Assembly (NCBI GenBank): GCA_021828245.1
Contig: JAKASC010000045.1
Span: forward strand, 1-12,636
Source: Acidobacteriota bacterium
GTDB lineage: Bacteria; Acidobacteriota; Terriglobia; UBA7540
Direction: 5' to 3'
DNA length: 12,636 nucleotides
Positions 6,301 through 11,304 of the stretch are shown here, in pieces. The notes beneath the pieces were generated by a model that worked only from the letters and a program-made list of their open reading frames with translations, searched no databases and was not told the DNA's origin. A program made the position numbers and the translations under genes. Position 1 is the stretch's first letter; each line of letters starts with the position of its first letter.

Positions 6301-7986
6301 TTGTTGCGCACCATTGTCCTGTGAGCCGGCGAAAGCCAATGAGGGCGTGAGAGGGTCCATGGAGAGGCCGGGATAGAATTGGGTCACTGCCAGGGCACTG
6401 TTCAAGTTGCTCCAGGTCCCTACGCCCGTCGCCGAGAGCGACGTACTCCAAACGCCGCCGTCGGTGCCCACGTATAACTTTGTGCCGTCGCTGGAGAACG
6501 CCATGGCGTGCAGGTCGGGGTGAATGCCTTGGCCGCTGGTGTCATTGGTAATGTCCGACCAGGTGGTGCCGCCGTCGAGTGAAAGATAGAGTGTGCCGGC
6601 GTACCCTGTGTTGGTTTCGCTGGCCGATCCGCCCAAAAGCACGGTGTTGGGGTTACTCGGGGCGACCGCAACAAAGTTGTCAAAATAGCACTGTTGGGAG
6701 CCGCCCTGCGGGCTGCAATAAGCCGGCGCATTCATGATTTGAGTCCACGACGAACCGCCGTTCGTAGTTTTGAAAACGCCCAGCAGCGTGGAACTGTCGT
6801 CGGAGCCGTCGGCGATACCTGCGTAAAGTGTTTCCGAGCTTCCGGAGGTCGAGGGGGCGAGCGCCAGCGCGATTCTTCCCATCGCCGTGGGGTTCGGCAG
6901 TCCGTTGCTGAGCGGGGTCCATAATTGTCCGCTATTCGTGGATTTGTAGATGCCGTTGGCGCTGTTGCCAGCATAGACGCTCATCGCCGCATAAGCGTTA
7001 GTGCCGCTTGAATCAAACATCACCACCTCGCCGGCGTCACCGGGCAACACATTGGTCCACGTCGCACCCCCGTCGGTCGAGCGGTAAATGCCGGATGCGC
7101 TTGGCTGGTTGCAGAACGTATCAAACACGCCGGCCAGCAGTATCTGGGTGTTCGTCGGGTCCACGGCGAGGGAGCCGATGCTTGCTCCGCCGCACTGCGG
7201 CGACGTGGGGCCGGTTGGTCCGGCAAAACCCGTTCCATACTGTGTCCACGTGGCTCCCCCGTCTGTAGATTTCAGAATGCCAGCGCCGTAATAATTATCA
7301 AAGGCGAAATCTTCTCCCTCGCCGGTGCCGACGTAAATGGTTCCACAGCCGGTTGAGGTGCAAGTGGTCGGGTCAAGCGCGATGGAACCGACGGCGAGCG
7401 ACGGCTGATTGTCGGTGAGCGGCGTCCACGTGGTGCCGCCGTCGGTCGTCTCCCACACGCCGCCTTCCGCCGCGCCGAGATAAACAACGTCAGGATTGGC
7501 CGGGTCCACGGCTAGCGCCGTGACGCGGCCGGAAACGGGGTTAAACGCAAACGGCGTTACGGTGGGTTCGGGGCCGATGAGCGTCCATTGGGTTGTGGAG
7601 AGCGAAGTGGAGGAGGATTGGGCGGCGGTGGTGGATTGAGTTTCCACGGGCGAGACGCCCGTGCCACTTGGCGAAGGTAAAGGGAACGCTTTGCTGTTAC
7701 TTTCTTTAATCTGCCGGCCGAGTTGCTGCTCCATACGGCGAAGCTGCCGGAGAGCCTTGAGGCGCGCGCCGGGCGGAATGCGCTTCAAGGGATAAGCGCG
7801 TTGGCCATAGAACCACTCCTCGCGGGCGCGAAGGAGGGCCGGAGTCTCTGCCGGTGCCGGCGCGGCTGGAGCCGGAGGAAACCCTCGCGTCGCAGCGCGG
7901 GAGCCCTGCTGCGCGCGCACCAGATGCGGCGCCGCCAAGCACGTGGCGAAAAGAGCCCACACGGCAATGCTGCAAGAGCGGCTCAT
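3376..7986 (-). CDS. Giant secreted protein: Asp-box propeller, four HYDIN/choice-of-anchor-D-like domains, Ig domain split by a membrane hairpin
   Basis: The 1536-residue product starts with a Sec signal peptide (MSRSCSIAVWALFATCLA..., to about residue 25) and a Pro/Ala linker. Residues ~134-875 form a BNR/sortilin-like beta-propeller region with about eight Asp-box motifs (S/T-x-D-x-G-x-x-W, for example TTDGGTTW at 180-187, plus degenerate forms such as STNSGQLW). Residues ~880-1319 hold four tandem HYDIN/ASH-type (choice-of-anchor D) domains, each with an LxFGxQ-like start and a C-x-(I/V)-x-(V/I)-x-F-x-P motif. An Ig-like half domain (1320-1402) follows, then a membrane hairpin (helices 1431-1449 and 1473-1490), Cys1492 with seven Gly, and a last stretch (AGTYTLTVTGTSG...) that looks like the missing Ig strands. 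It is probably a cell-surface binding or adhesion protein; no catalytic residues are evident. The ATG at 7986 fits the signal peptide, but its Shine-Dalgarno is weak and lies in a hairpin. Three repeat elements are embedded in its linkers. Confidence 0.9.
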   Translation of the reverse strand: MSRSCSIAVWALFATCLAAPHLVRAQQGSRAATRGFPPAPAAPAPAETPALLRAREEWFYGQRAYPLKRIPPGARLKALRQLRRMEQQLGRQIKESNSKAFPLPSPSGTGVSPVETQSTTAAQSSSTSLSTTQWTLIGPEPTVTPFAFNPVSGRVTALAVDPANPDVVYLGAAEGGVWETTDGGTTWTPLTDNQPSLAVGSIALDPTTCTSTGCGTIYVGTGEGEDFAFDNYYGAGILKSTDGGATWTQYGTGFAGPTGPTSPQCGGASIGSLAVDPTNTQILLAGVFDTFCNQPSASGIYRSTDGGATWTNVLPGDAGEVVMFDSSGTNAYAAMSVYAGNSANGIYKSTNSGQLWTPLSNGLPNPTAMGRIALALAPSTSGSSETLYAGIADGSDDSSTLLGVFKTTNGGSSWTQIMNAPAYCSPQGGSQQCYFDNFVAVAPSNPNTVLLGGSASETNTGYAGTLYLSLDGGTTWSDITNDTSGQGIHPDLHAMAFSSDGTKLYVGTDGGVWSTSLSATGVGTWSNLNSALAVTQFYPGLSMDPLTPSLAFAGSQDNGAQQYSGQLAWNYIGCGDGAETAFDYSDLNTLYVGCAYVPPNLNPDGTPAPFLFKLTANPPTAAAADTGIDGSDRGWFIPPLTMDPSNPNILYFGTYRVYQTTDAGNTWSPISDNLTATPLGGPTIFDTISTIAVAPSDSSTVYVGTNDGLLWVTTDAGPNASWTQIPTGMIVRSITAIAVDPSNPQTAYVTYSGFSGYVDCSGCATDNLGHVFETTGPGSYTTDISGNLPNIPVNGIAIDPDIPNTLYIATDIGVFEGTNSGSGWQWTPMDICSSANATSGCLPNVAVMGVTINHASRVLRASTYGRSAWDIQLPTPPGPTAVLSTPFLQFASQQVGVASGAESVTVTNNSSTALTVTSIASSSSEFAIASGTTCPTSSGSLAAGQSCTLSITFTPSTYGTRTGTVTLTDNAASGSTQTINLQGSGFSGGVSLTPTSLSFGNQLVNTSSTAQTVTLTNIGPGALTLAAITGSNDFQATSPDCTLPATVAVNGTCNVNVTFSPTAMGQDAEQISLADSAANTPQMIAVTGTGTAPVIALSPSSLTFSNQLVGTTSSPQVVTLTNTGTANLTINGISVSDVLNPSGFVENDNCPRPGGSPSSLAPGSNCSITMTFSPSAWYEDGSYGTDSGQVVVSSNALQGSGQFNVLGTDYTGVAQLSTATLNFGSVVVGEKSETQTVTLQNAGGQPLYVTAINPPQGFTETNNCPMLTPLSPSASLAPNASCTIQVTFVPTSVGSANGNMAIWGSSMESSELVSLVGTGIADFALGVASGSSSSATVSPGGEASYTLVVSPLGGFNQTVTLSCSGAPSLSTCSVNPASLTLNGSSAENATVTVTTAAPTLAPPRVPNPKFPIPNSLFRPLVSNLKFPISNFGLLALWIVLLGLAVAAAFRPPFLCRPKGRRYPPDRKAPLFRWALLAPFALLLAALAFSVSCGGGGGGGSSGPPPSPGTPAGTYTLTVTGTSGNLTHSTTLTLTVQ
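3608..3649. repeat. Pair of REP-like palindromes inside a coding linker
   Basis: Two hairpins stand 10 nt apart: CGCCC-TTTA-GGGCG (3608-3621) and GGCGGCC-TAAA-GGCCGCC (3632-3649). Both have perfect arms with loops that are reverse complements of each other (TTTA and TAAA). They lie inside the giant gene and encode the basic loop between the two C-terminal membrane helices (about residues 1446-1460, including RPKGRR). They resemble interspersed palindromic elements found in intergenic DNA of related genomes (recalled). Confidence 0.6.
3694..3774. repeat. Two 33-bp direct repeats, 28/33 identical, inside a coding linker
   Basis: Copies at 3694-3726 and 3742-3774 match at 28 of 33 positions and are spaced by 48 nt, a multiple of three. 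Each contains ATTGGAAATTTC, whose GAAATTTC core is palindromic. On the coding (minus) strand they read NPKFPIPN (1407-1414) and NLKFPISN (1423-1430), just before the first C-terminal membrane helix. They are AT-richer than the surrounding gene. Dispersed repeats translating as similar 'SNLKFPISNF' peptides occur in acidobacterial genomes (recalled, not searched). Confidence 0.65.
4105..4120 (-). other. Intragenic hairpin with a UUCG loop
   Basis: In the mRNA of the giant gene, CCCGAC-UUCG-GUCGGG forms a perfect 6-bp stem closed by a C-G pair on a UUCG tetraloop, an unusually stable type. It encodes the VPTSVG segment of the fourth HYDIN-like domain, at the place where the other copies read SPTAMG or TPSTYG. 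It could be chance codon choice or a small inserted palindrome. Confidence 0.4.
7645..7663. repeat. REP-like palindrome encoding GTGVSPVE in the N-terminal linker
   Basis: CACGGGCG (7645-7652) and CGCCCGTG (7656-7663) are perfect 8-bp arms around a 3-nt loop. On the coding strand the element and its flank read GTGVSPVETQ, residues 108-117 of the giant protein, in a Ser/Thr-rich linker before the propeller. The same palindrome is familiar as a dispersed element translating as 'GTGVSPV' in acidobacterial and verrucomicrobial genomes (recalled, not searched). Confidence 0.6.
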
Positions 7987-7989
7987 GCC

Positions 7990-8010
7990 CTACCACCCAG
8001 CCCCTGGTAG
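7990..8010 (-). promoter_or_regulatory. Hairpin covering the translation start region of the giant gene
   Basis: In the mRNA, CUACCA (8010-8005) pairs with UGGUAG (7995-7990) around a G-rich 9-nt loop (GGGGCUGGG). The stem ends 3 nt before AUG 7986. The only Shine-Dalgarno-like G runs lie in the loop or the 3' arm, so the structure could reduce or gate ribosome access. Confidence 0.4.
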
Positions 8011-8081
8011 CACGGCTTCCTCTGTGACGGGACTGAAATTACTCGGTGGTGACGATGCCCACTTTCTTACATCCGGCAGCG

Positions 8082-8109
8082 ATTATAAGTCAACATAAAT
8101 TTTTCTCAT
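8082..8109 (-). promoter_or_regulatory. Putative sigma-70-type promoter of the giant gene
   Basis: Read on the minus strand, ATGAGA (8109-8104, 4 of 6 consensus) is followed after 16 nt by a perfect TATAAT (8087-8082). Transcription would start near 8075 and give a leader of about 88 nt before ATG 7986. The region is AT-rich against a GC-rich background. Confidence 0.5.
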
Positions 8110-8288
8110 GCTGCCAGCCGTCGTCGCCTCCGTCACCGTCTCCTTATCCGCCACGATGATCAGCAAGCTGATGGTCCCCGCCTCACGCTTCCCGCACTCT
8201 GTGTCTGAAAGCTGACCTCTGTTGTTCATATTGTAGCGGGCGGCCATTCCGCTCTCCGAACAGCCCTGGCTTTGGCCCAACGGCCGGG

Positions 8289-8317
8289 TGCGCTCTCCTT
8301 ATTCAACCGAGAGGGCA
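8289..8317. repeat. Imperfect intergenic palindrome
   Basis: TGCGCTCTC (8289-8297) and GAGAGGGCA (8309-8317) pair at 8 of 9 positions around an 11-nt loop. The element lies upstream of the lipoprotein gene. The left arm shares GTGCGCTCTCCT with the sequence at 3328-3339 beside the hairpin between the convergent genes, which hints at a common repeat family. There is no T-tract. Confidence 0.3.
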
Positions 8318-8432
8318 CGCCAGCCGCCAGAAATGCGCCCGCGCCGAAAATATCATTCCGGGGGGCGGCTTGTGCATACCAGACAAGACTCAAGTGGCGG
8401 AGGGAAATGCCGATCCAACCGATAGGCATCTC

Positions 8433-8437
8433 AGAGG
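8433..8437 (+). promoter_or_regulatory. Ribosome binding site that decides the lipoprotein start
   Basis: AGAGG lies 7 nt before ATG 8445. The in-frame ATG at 8370 would add 25 charged residues in front of the signal peptide and lacks a comparable site, so 8445 is preferred. A further ATG at 8451 is too close to any purine run. Confidence 0.6.
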
Positions 8438-8444
8438 TGCGCCG

Positions 8445-10472
8445 ATGGAGATGAGGACCTCCACAAGCAATCTCCAGGGCAGGCGTGTTCTTGCTGCGCT
8501 CATTTTCCTGCAGGCGATGGCGGCGACTAACTGCGGTGGCGGGGGAACGGCAGCGCCGCCCCCGCCCGTTATCTCCGTTTCCGTCTCGCCGCAAAATGTC
8601 ACCTTGCTCACGGGAGCAACGCAACAGTTCACCGCCACCGTGGTTGGCAGCGCCAATCAGGGCGTGACCTGGGCGGTCAGTTGTGCAAGTGGGGGGAGCG
8701 CGTGCGGGGCTATCAATCCGTCTTCGGGTTTGTACACGGCTCCGTCAGTGCCGCCCTCGCCAGATACGGTTACCGTCATCGCCACCAGCGCAGTGATTCC
8801 AAGCGGGACCGGCTCGGCGACGGTCACGGTCAACAACCCGCAGCCTTCCCTTTCTTCGATATCACCGAACGCGGCCACTGTGGGAGACGGTGACACGGCC
8901 CTCACGATAGCCGGTTCCGGCTTTGCGAGTCAGTCAGTTGTCTATGCTAATGCGACGGCGCTTGCGACGACCTTTTCAAGCCCCACTCAACTGGTAGCTA
9001 CAATTCCTGCGGCACTGCTTTCGAGCGCCGGAACAATGACGATCACCGTGGCCACGCCCGCGCCCGGGGGCGGCGTTTCCTCTGGTCTGCCTTTTGATGT
9101 CTGGCCCGGCTACCCTCGAACCAACGCTGGCAGCGTGCTGACGGGGCCGCCCCCTGCCCTTAAGCAGATTCCGCTCACCGGCACTAAGTTCTCGGTGCTG
9201 GACTGGACATCAAAAGACGATGAGGGGCAGCCCATTGATGTGCTGGCAACCGACCACGTCATTACGGAGATGGGCATTCCAAACATAGACACCACGGATC
9301 TTGCGACGGCCGTCGCCAACCCGTTTCTCGCCGTGGCAGGTGTCCTCAACGAGCCCTGGGCTCTGTCATCCACCGAAATCGCGGCGCTGATTAGCTACGT
9401 TAAGGGCGGCGGAACGCTTTATTTGTGGGAGCCAAGCGTCACCTCGCTATTGACTGCTCTCGGCATTTCAGGGGAGACCGATTACTCCGGCACGGCCCAG
9501 CGTCCGCTGACATTTGACGTAAGCCAGCCGGATCCCATTCTGAAATACATTGATGACCCGGCGGAAGTGAACTGGGGGCCGTACTTTCCACCAGCTGACG
9601 TCACGCGGGGATATTCGGCGGGAAGTTGCACGCCCCTGGCCACCTGGAACGCAAGCGGCGATTTCGCGCTACTTCGATGCGATCTCGGAGCCGGACGCGC
9701 CTATGTCTTTGGCTGGCGATTGCGGCCGCTGATTGCTCTGCCGGAGCTACGGGAAGGGAATGCTACGGGGCCGCAAGGCGTCAATTACATCGTTCCTGAC
9801 GCGGACATTTGCCGGCTCTTGATGCGGGGAAGCTACGAGGGCTTCGCCTCGAATCCCCAGGAGCGCGAATGGGCGCCGGGCGGGCATCACGCCGCCCTCA
9901 TCATCACGCATGACGTTGACGCCACGGTGTCCTACCAGAACGTCCCCGCGTGGGTGGACTTCGAGGACAGCTTGGGGATCAAGTCCACCTTCCTCTTTAC
10001 CACCTTGCCTTACGACTCCGGATATATCGCGGCCATGTACACGGCCTCCGGCCACGAGGATATACTTTACGCGCTCGAGCATGGGTTTGATGTCGAGAGT
10101 GAGGGCTTCGGCCATTTCCCGGATTTCGCTTCCGCGCCCTACAGCCTTACCAACCCGCCGTCGGAAACCGCCGCGAATTACATGCCGAAATTCACGCCAA
10201 CGCCCCCCGGCTCCCAGACATGCTGCACCAGCGGTATGAGCGTGGTTGGCGAGGTGGGTGTGAGCAAATGGTTGCTCGATAATGATTTCAACATTCAGGT
10301 AAATTCCATTCGCTCGGGGTTCACGCTGGTTCCCCCGAATTTCCTCGAGGGCCTTGCCGCAACCGGCTATAGCCGCGACCTGAGTTACCTGCTCGACCTG
10401 ACGCGGGGATCGTTTCCCTTCGTGACCTTCTCGCTGAACACTAGCACGACGCCACCCACCGTGGTCACCTAA
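8445..10472 (+). CDS. Lipoprotein with Ig-like and IPT/TIG domains and a polysaccharide-deacetylase-like domain, cut short by an in-frame TAA
   Basis: The readable product has 675 residues. It begins with a short basic region, a hydrophobic stretch (VLAALIFLQAMAATN, 15-29) and Cys30-Gly4. The lipobox is not canonical (A-T-N-C), so lipidation is likely but unproven. Next come an Ig-like/Big domain (~42-125), an IPT/TIG domain (~131-220) and an unassigned region (~221-475) with GATase- or ThuA-like features (SSTEIAALISYVKGGGTLYLW). A NodB-like region follows from ~480, with THDVD (H489, D490, D492), IKSTFLF (K513-F518), S552-E553-x3-H557 and SIRSGF (R623). NodB-type enzymes remove N- or O-acetyl groups from polysaccharides using a metal held by Asp-His-His. 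Here Glu553 stands where the first His is expected. Translation stops at TAA 10470-10472, before the last motif, whose His lies in the following 101 codons in the same frame. Activity of the short form is doubtful. Confidence 0.82.
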   Translation: MEMRTSTSNLQGRRVLAALIFLQAMAATNCGGGGTAAPPPPVISVSVSPQNVTLLTGATQQFTATVVGSANQGVTWAVSCASGGSACGAINPSSGLYTAPSVPPSPDTVTVIATSAVIPSGTGSATVTVNNPQPSLSSISPNAATVGDGDTALTIAGSGFASQSVVYANATALATTFSSPTQLVATIPAALLSSAGTMTITVATPAPGGGVSSGLPFDVWPGYPRTNAGSVLTGPPPALKQIPLTGTKFSVLDWTSKDDEGQPIDVLATDHVITEMGIPNIDTTDLATAVANPFLAVAGVLNEPWALSSTEIAALISYVKGGGTLYLWEPSVTSLLTALGISGETDYSGTAQRPLTFDVSQPDPILKYIDDPAEVNWGPYFPPADVTRGYSAGSCTPLATWNASGDFALLRCDLGAGRAYVFGWRLRPLIALPELREGNATGPQGVNYIVPDADICRLLMRGSYEGFASNPQEREWAPGGHHAALIITHDVDATVSYQNVPAWVDFEDSLGIKSTFLFTTLPYDSGYIAAMYTASGHEDILYALEHGFDVESEGFGHFPDFASAPYSLTNPPSETAANYMPKFTPTPPGSQTCCTSGMSVVGEVGVSKWLLDNDFNIQVNSIRSGFTLVPPNFLEGLAATGYSRDLSYLLDLTRGSFPFVTFSLNTSTTPPTVVT

Positions 10473-10778
10473 CCGATTATACAATATCCAATGGTTATTT
10501 CTGACGACGCGAGCCCGGCCGCCGGACTGACCGGGCTGAGTTCAACGACGCTCAATGCCTATCTCCAAGTGTGGGAGAGAATCATCAAGTTCAATTACGA
10601 CAACAACGCGCCCACCGTCCTGCTGATTCACCCGGTTGACACCGGGGTGCGTTTTCAGGCGGAGCAGCAACTGCTGGCCGATCTGCAAAGTCAAGGCTTG
10701 GATTTGTGGGTTGGTGACCTCAAAACCTTCGCTACGTTCTGGGAAAACCAAGGCGTCACCAATGCCCGCTGGCCGTGA
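10473..10778 (+). pseudogene. C-terminal remnant of the deacetylase-like lipoprotein, beyond the in-frame stop
   Basis: From the codon after TAA 10470-10472 the same frame runs 101 codons to TGA 10776-10778. It reads PIIQYPMVISDD and onwards, including VLLIHPVD (His at 10629-10631). That fits the last NodB motif, a Leu-x-His near the end of the barrel. Together the two parts make a 777-codon gene with one nonsense codon, possibly from GAA, CAA or AAA by a single change. The internal ATG 10491 has no Shine-Dalgarno (the preceding bases are AT-rich without a purine run), so independent translation is unlikely. A consensus error or stop-codon readthrough could give the same picture. Confidence 0.75.
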
Positions 10779-10831
10779 AAGCCCAGCGACACGGACTCTC
10801 GGCGTTGGTGTGGGCGTTTTCTTGCAGTCCC

Positions 10832-10933
10832 TCTCCGCCGCCAGCACGACATCTGCGCGCCGGTTAGTCGCACGGCTTCTCGGGTTCGCGGCAGGCGAGA
10901 GGCGGAGATCCCTCGCAACTTGTGGGTGCGAGG
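10832..10933. repeat. Inverted-repeat cluster in the gap before the tRNA
   Basis: TCTCCGCC (10832-10839) is perfectly complementary to GGCGGAGA (10901-10908), 61 nt apart. Directly after it, CCTCGCA (10911-10917) pairs with TGCGAGG (10927-10933) around a 9-nt loop. The cluster follows the lipoprotein gene by about 50 bp. It could be an RNA 3' end structure, a degenerate repeat, or chance in GC-rich DNA. No gene is visible in 10779-11025. Confidence 0.35.
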
Positions 10934-10959
10934 CAGCCACCTTTGGTGAAGTGGTTGCC

Positions 10960-10987
10960 TTGACCGCGCAGCGGGCAATCCTCTAAA
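10960..10987 (+). promoter_or_regulatory. Putative promoter of the tRNA gene
   Basis: TTGACC (10960-10965, 5 of 6 consensus) is followed after 16 nt by TCTAAA (10982-10987, 4 of 6). The start would fall near 10994, leaving a leader of about 30 nt before the mature tRNA, a normal length for processing. Confidence 0.5.
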
Positions 10988-11025
10988 CTCAGAGGGCGTG
11001 GTCGTGTCTCCGCATGGCGAATTTG

Positions 11026-11100
11026 GGCGGGGTAGCTCAGTGGTAGAGCGAGGGTCTCATAATCCCTAGGTCGGGAGTTCGATCCTCCCCCCCGCTACCA
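11026..11100 (+). tRNA. tRNA with anticodon CAT, elongator tRNA-Met most likely
   Basis: All arms can be drawn. The acceptor arm is GGCGGGG with CCCCGCT (a G-T pair at 1-72), the D stem GCTC/GAGC, the anticodon loop CTCATAA (CAT at 11058-11060) and the T arm GGGAG/CTCCC with loop TTCGATC. The discriminator is A and CCA is encoded. The anticodon stem is AGGGT/TCCCT, with a T-T mismatch at 31-39. It is not a typical initiator: the D stem has C11-G24, and the three G-C pairs sit one position higher than in initiators. A CAT anticodon also occurs in tRNA-Ile2, where C34 becomes lysidine, but the G4-C69 and G5-C68 pairs differ from the C-G pairs of E. coli tRNA-Ile2. Elongator Met is therefore preferred. 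Confidence 0.93.
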
Positions 11101-11106
11101 AGGGTG

Positions 11107-11147
11107 CCTCGAGGACGCCTCCAGAGGGTGCCGCATCGTCTTCGAGG
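11107..11147 (+). terminator. Long stem-loop just after the tRNA, possible terminator or processing signal
   Basis: CCTCGAGGACG (11107-11117) pairs with CGTCTTCGAGG (11137-11147) over 11 positions with one G-T wobble and a 19-nt loop. It starts 7 nt after the encoded CCA. No T-tract follows, so it may protect or define the precursor's 3' end rather than act as a classical intrinsic terminator. Confidence 0.4.
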
Positions 11148-11304
11148 AGACAATTCGGAAAACCCAAGGCTGCGGCCCCCGGGGAAATCCCTTTGCCGGA
11201 AGAGGATAAACCATCGCCACTGGCGGTCAGTGAGTCGTCGGGCCATGCCGTCTATCCTTCCTTGCAGCTCTCGTCGCCTCATCCACCAGCTTGGAATCCA
11301 GTGC

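Larger units (their letters stand above)
7987..8444. other. Divergent intergenic region between the giant gene and the lipoprotein gene
   Basis: This 458-bp region separates two divergent genes for exported proteins. Its left part holds a hairpin next to the giant gene's start (7990-8010) and a good minus-strand promoter (8082-8109). A 6-bp dyad (ATCAGC-AA-GCTGAT, 8159-8172) and an imperfect palindrome (8289-8317) are also visible. No plus-strand promoter stands out for the lipoprotein gene. The short frames inside have no recognisable product. Confidence 0.6.

Noticed and set aside
5371..6324. A 317-codon plus-strand frame inside the giant gene
   Set aside because: Its sequence is an antisense product of the repetitive propeller codons and has no family features.
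8159..8172. Dyad ATCAGC-AA-GCTGAT in the divergent region
   Set aside because: Six-base arms are too short to call an operator, and it does not overlap the one promoter I can support.
8083..8280. A short minus-strand frame in the divergent region (65 codons, ending MRKIYVDL)
   Set aside because: It would begin at TTG without a ribosome binding site, it contains the promoter of the giant gene, and the product is not recognisable.
8226..8360. Minus-strand peptide AAPRNDIFGAG, reminiscent of translated dispersed repeats
   Set aside because: The resemblance is from memory only and the flanks show no clear repeat boundary beyond the palindrome at 8289-8317.
10491..10778. Independent small gene of 95 codons
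   Set aside because: It has no Shine-Dalgarno, is in the same frame as the upstream gene, and its content completes the deacetylase-like domain.
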